This document shows positions 6,204-7,098 of a stretch of DNA of 7,098 nucleotides, piece by piece. The notes beneath the pieces are model-generated. The model was not told the origin of the DNA. It saw only the letters and a program-made list of their open reading frames with translations, and did not search any database. Numbering within the stretch: the stretch's first letter is position 1; every line of letters begins with the position of its first letter. A program made the position numbers and the translations under genes. Source of the DNA: JBAXAM01 sp964213355 (lineage in GTDB: Bacteria > Pseudomonadota > Gammaproteobacteria > UBA9339); the NCBI GenBank assembly GCA_964213355.1, contig CAXOVY010000034.1, forward strand, positions 1 through 7,098, in the 5' to 3' direction.

Positions 6204-7098
6204 TTACCTGTTGTGTGCTAACTCGGGGTTATCAATTTCAGGCTCTGCATGGTTTATCTGCTCCAAAAGATAATCTGTAATCTGTTGCATCGGTTTACGT
6301 AATCTTTCAACATCTGCAACTATATAGCCAGCGGTAACGTCATTATTCATCTTATGGTTCATTAATCTTTTTAACGCGTAGGCTGCTATATCTAAGCTTT
6401 CGGCAATTGTTATAAACGTGCGCCTTAAATCATGCACGGTAAAGTTTATGTTTGTAGCTTTTATTACCTTTGCCATTTGTTTGCGGGGTTCTATTATGTA
6501 ACCACCAGCTCCACTACCAAAGAAAACATACTCATTAACAGCGTTTGTTTTGCGTCTATTCAGCATTTCATAAAGATAGTTTGATAACGGCAGCACGTGT
6601 TGCTGGTTGTTTTTTGTATCATTGATGGTTAGGGTTTTAGCTTGCCAGTCTATATCTTCCCACCGTAGCTTTGCTGCTTCTTGACGTCTTAATCCTGTAA
6701 ATAAAATTAAAAGTAAATAATCTTTTAAAGTTTCATTATTGGTTTTATTTAATCCATCAAACCACGCTGCTAATTCATGAGCCTTAATAAAAGTTTGCCT
6801 TCTTTCTATTCTATACCAAGCCCTAGTTTGAGAAAGTCTTTTAACTGGATTTTCTACAATGATTGATCTGCCTTGTGAGTCTTCATATTGTCCTGCTGCA
6901 AAGTTAAACAACGCACGTAGTAGACGCATAGCTAAATTAGCGTACGCATGTCCCTTCTCATTGCCAAGCGTTGTATGGCGTTTCATAACCTTGTCCTTAG
7001 TGATTTCTAGCAGAGGCTTACTTAACCAGTCTTTAAAGGCCTTGTGAGCGATATTCTCGTAATCATACAGAGTTTTCGGTTTTAACGATTTCCTGGCT
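6204..7098 (-). CDS. tyrosine-recombinase integrase, N-terminus cut by window edge
   Basis: The site-specific recombinase that would insert and excise the element. The frame stays open to the window edge, 37 codons upstream of the internal ATG at 6986, so the visible part is about 297 residues and the true start lies outside. The upstream part (KPKTLYDYENIAHKAFKDWL) and AMRLLRALFNFA belong to the core-binding domain. Numbered from the ATG at 6986, the catalytic residues are all present: R100 in FTGLRRQEA, K125 in NDTKNN, H185 and R188 in HDLRRT, H211 in LMNHK, and the nucleophile Y221 in AGYIV. The pattern is like P4-type and related phage integrases, which are usually near 400 residues; roughly 100 N-terminal residues are missing from the window. 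The attachment site would be expected beyond the right edge. The protein ends with an acidic tail, and the 403-residue gene follows after four bases. Confidence 0.93.
   Translation of the reverse strand, partial: ARKSLKPKTLYDYENIAHKAFKDWLSKPLLEITKDKVMKRHTTLGNEKGHAYANLAMRLLRALFNFAAGQYEDSQGRSIIVENPVKRLSQTRAWYRIERRQTFIKAHELAAWFDGLNKTNNETLKDYLLLILFTGLRRQEAAKLRWEDIDWQAKTLTINDTKNNQQHVLPLSNYLYEMLNRRKTNAVNEYVFFGSGAGGYIIEPRKQMAKVIKATNINFTVHDLRRTFITIAESLDIAAYALKRLMNHKMNNDVTAGYIVADVERLRKPMQQITDYLLEQINHAEPEIDNPELAHNR

Noticed and set aside
6204..6986. Integrase beginning at the ATG at 6986
   Set aside because: The frame stays open upstream to the window edge and encodes plausible core-binding domain sequence, so this ATG is internal.

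Overview
The window looks like the left half of an integrated mobile element in a low-GC proteobacterium, most likely a gammaproteobacterium. The clues are AT-rich codon use, AGG/GAGG ribosome binding sites, and a characteristic gene set: a tyrosine integrase, an AlpA-type regulator, and a prim-pol/DUF927 primase-helicase. No phage structural, lysis or conjugation gene is visible, so it resembles a satellite-like or P4-like replicating island more than a complete prophage. The host assignment is inference.

All genes are on the minus strand, so they read from high to low coordinates. First comes the integrase, whose N-terminus lies beyond position 7098. Four bases after its stop begins a 403-residue protein of no recognised family, which carries three internal helical repeats and sits where such islands often hold cargo. 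Next is a 260-base control region (4728-4987) with a plausible promoter and three perfect or near-perfect palindromes. It is followed by a tightly coupled operon with overlapping ends: an AlpA/HTH_17-type DNA-binding protein (4500-4727), a 965-residue primase-helicase (1610-4507), and a 219-residue accessory protein (961-1620). Beyond that lie a 65-residue orphan (583-780) with its own good promoter, and a DUF5681-type protein (1-360) that runs off the window.

The most striking signal is inside the 219-residue gene. The heptamer TGGTGAG occurs twelve times between 1324 and 1570, six times in each orientation, mostly at 9-base spacing, with two perfect inverted repeats of 17 and 11 bases. The copies are read in several reading frames and on both strands, so the constraint acts on the DNA rather than the protein. 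Lying directly after a replicative primase-helicase, this looks like an iteron-type replication origin, comparable in layout to the GGTGA-containing iterons bound by the phage P4 alpha protein.

A working model (inference): palindrome-binding regulators control the alpA-primase operon, the AlpA-like protein influences excision by the integrase, the primase-helicase starts replication at the embedded iterons, and the 403-residue protein is accessory cargo.
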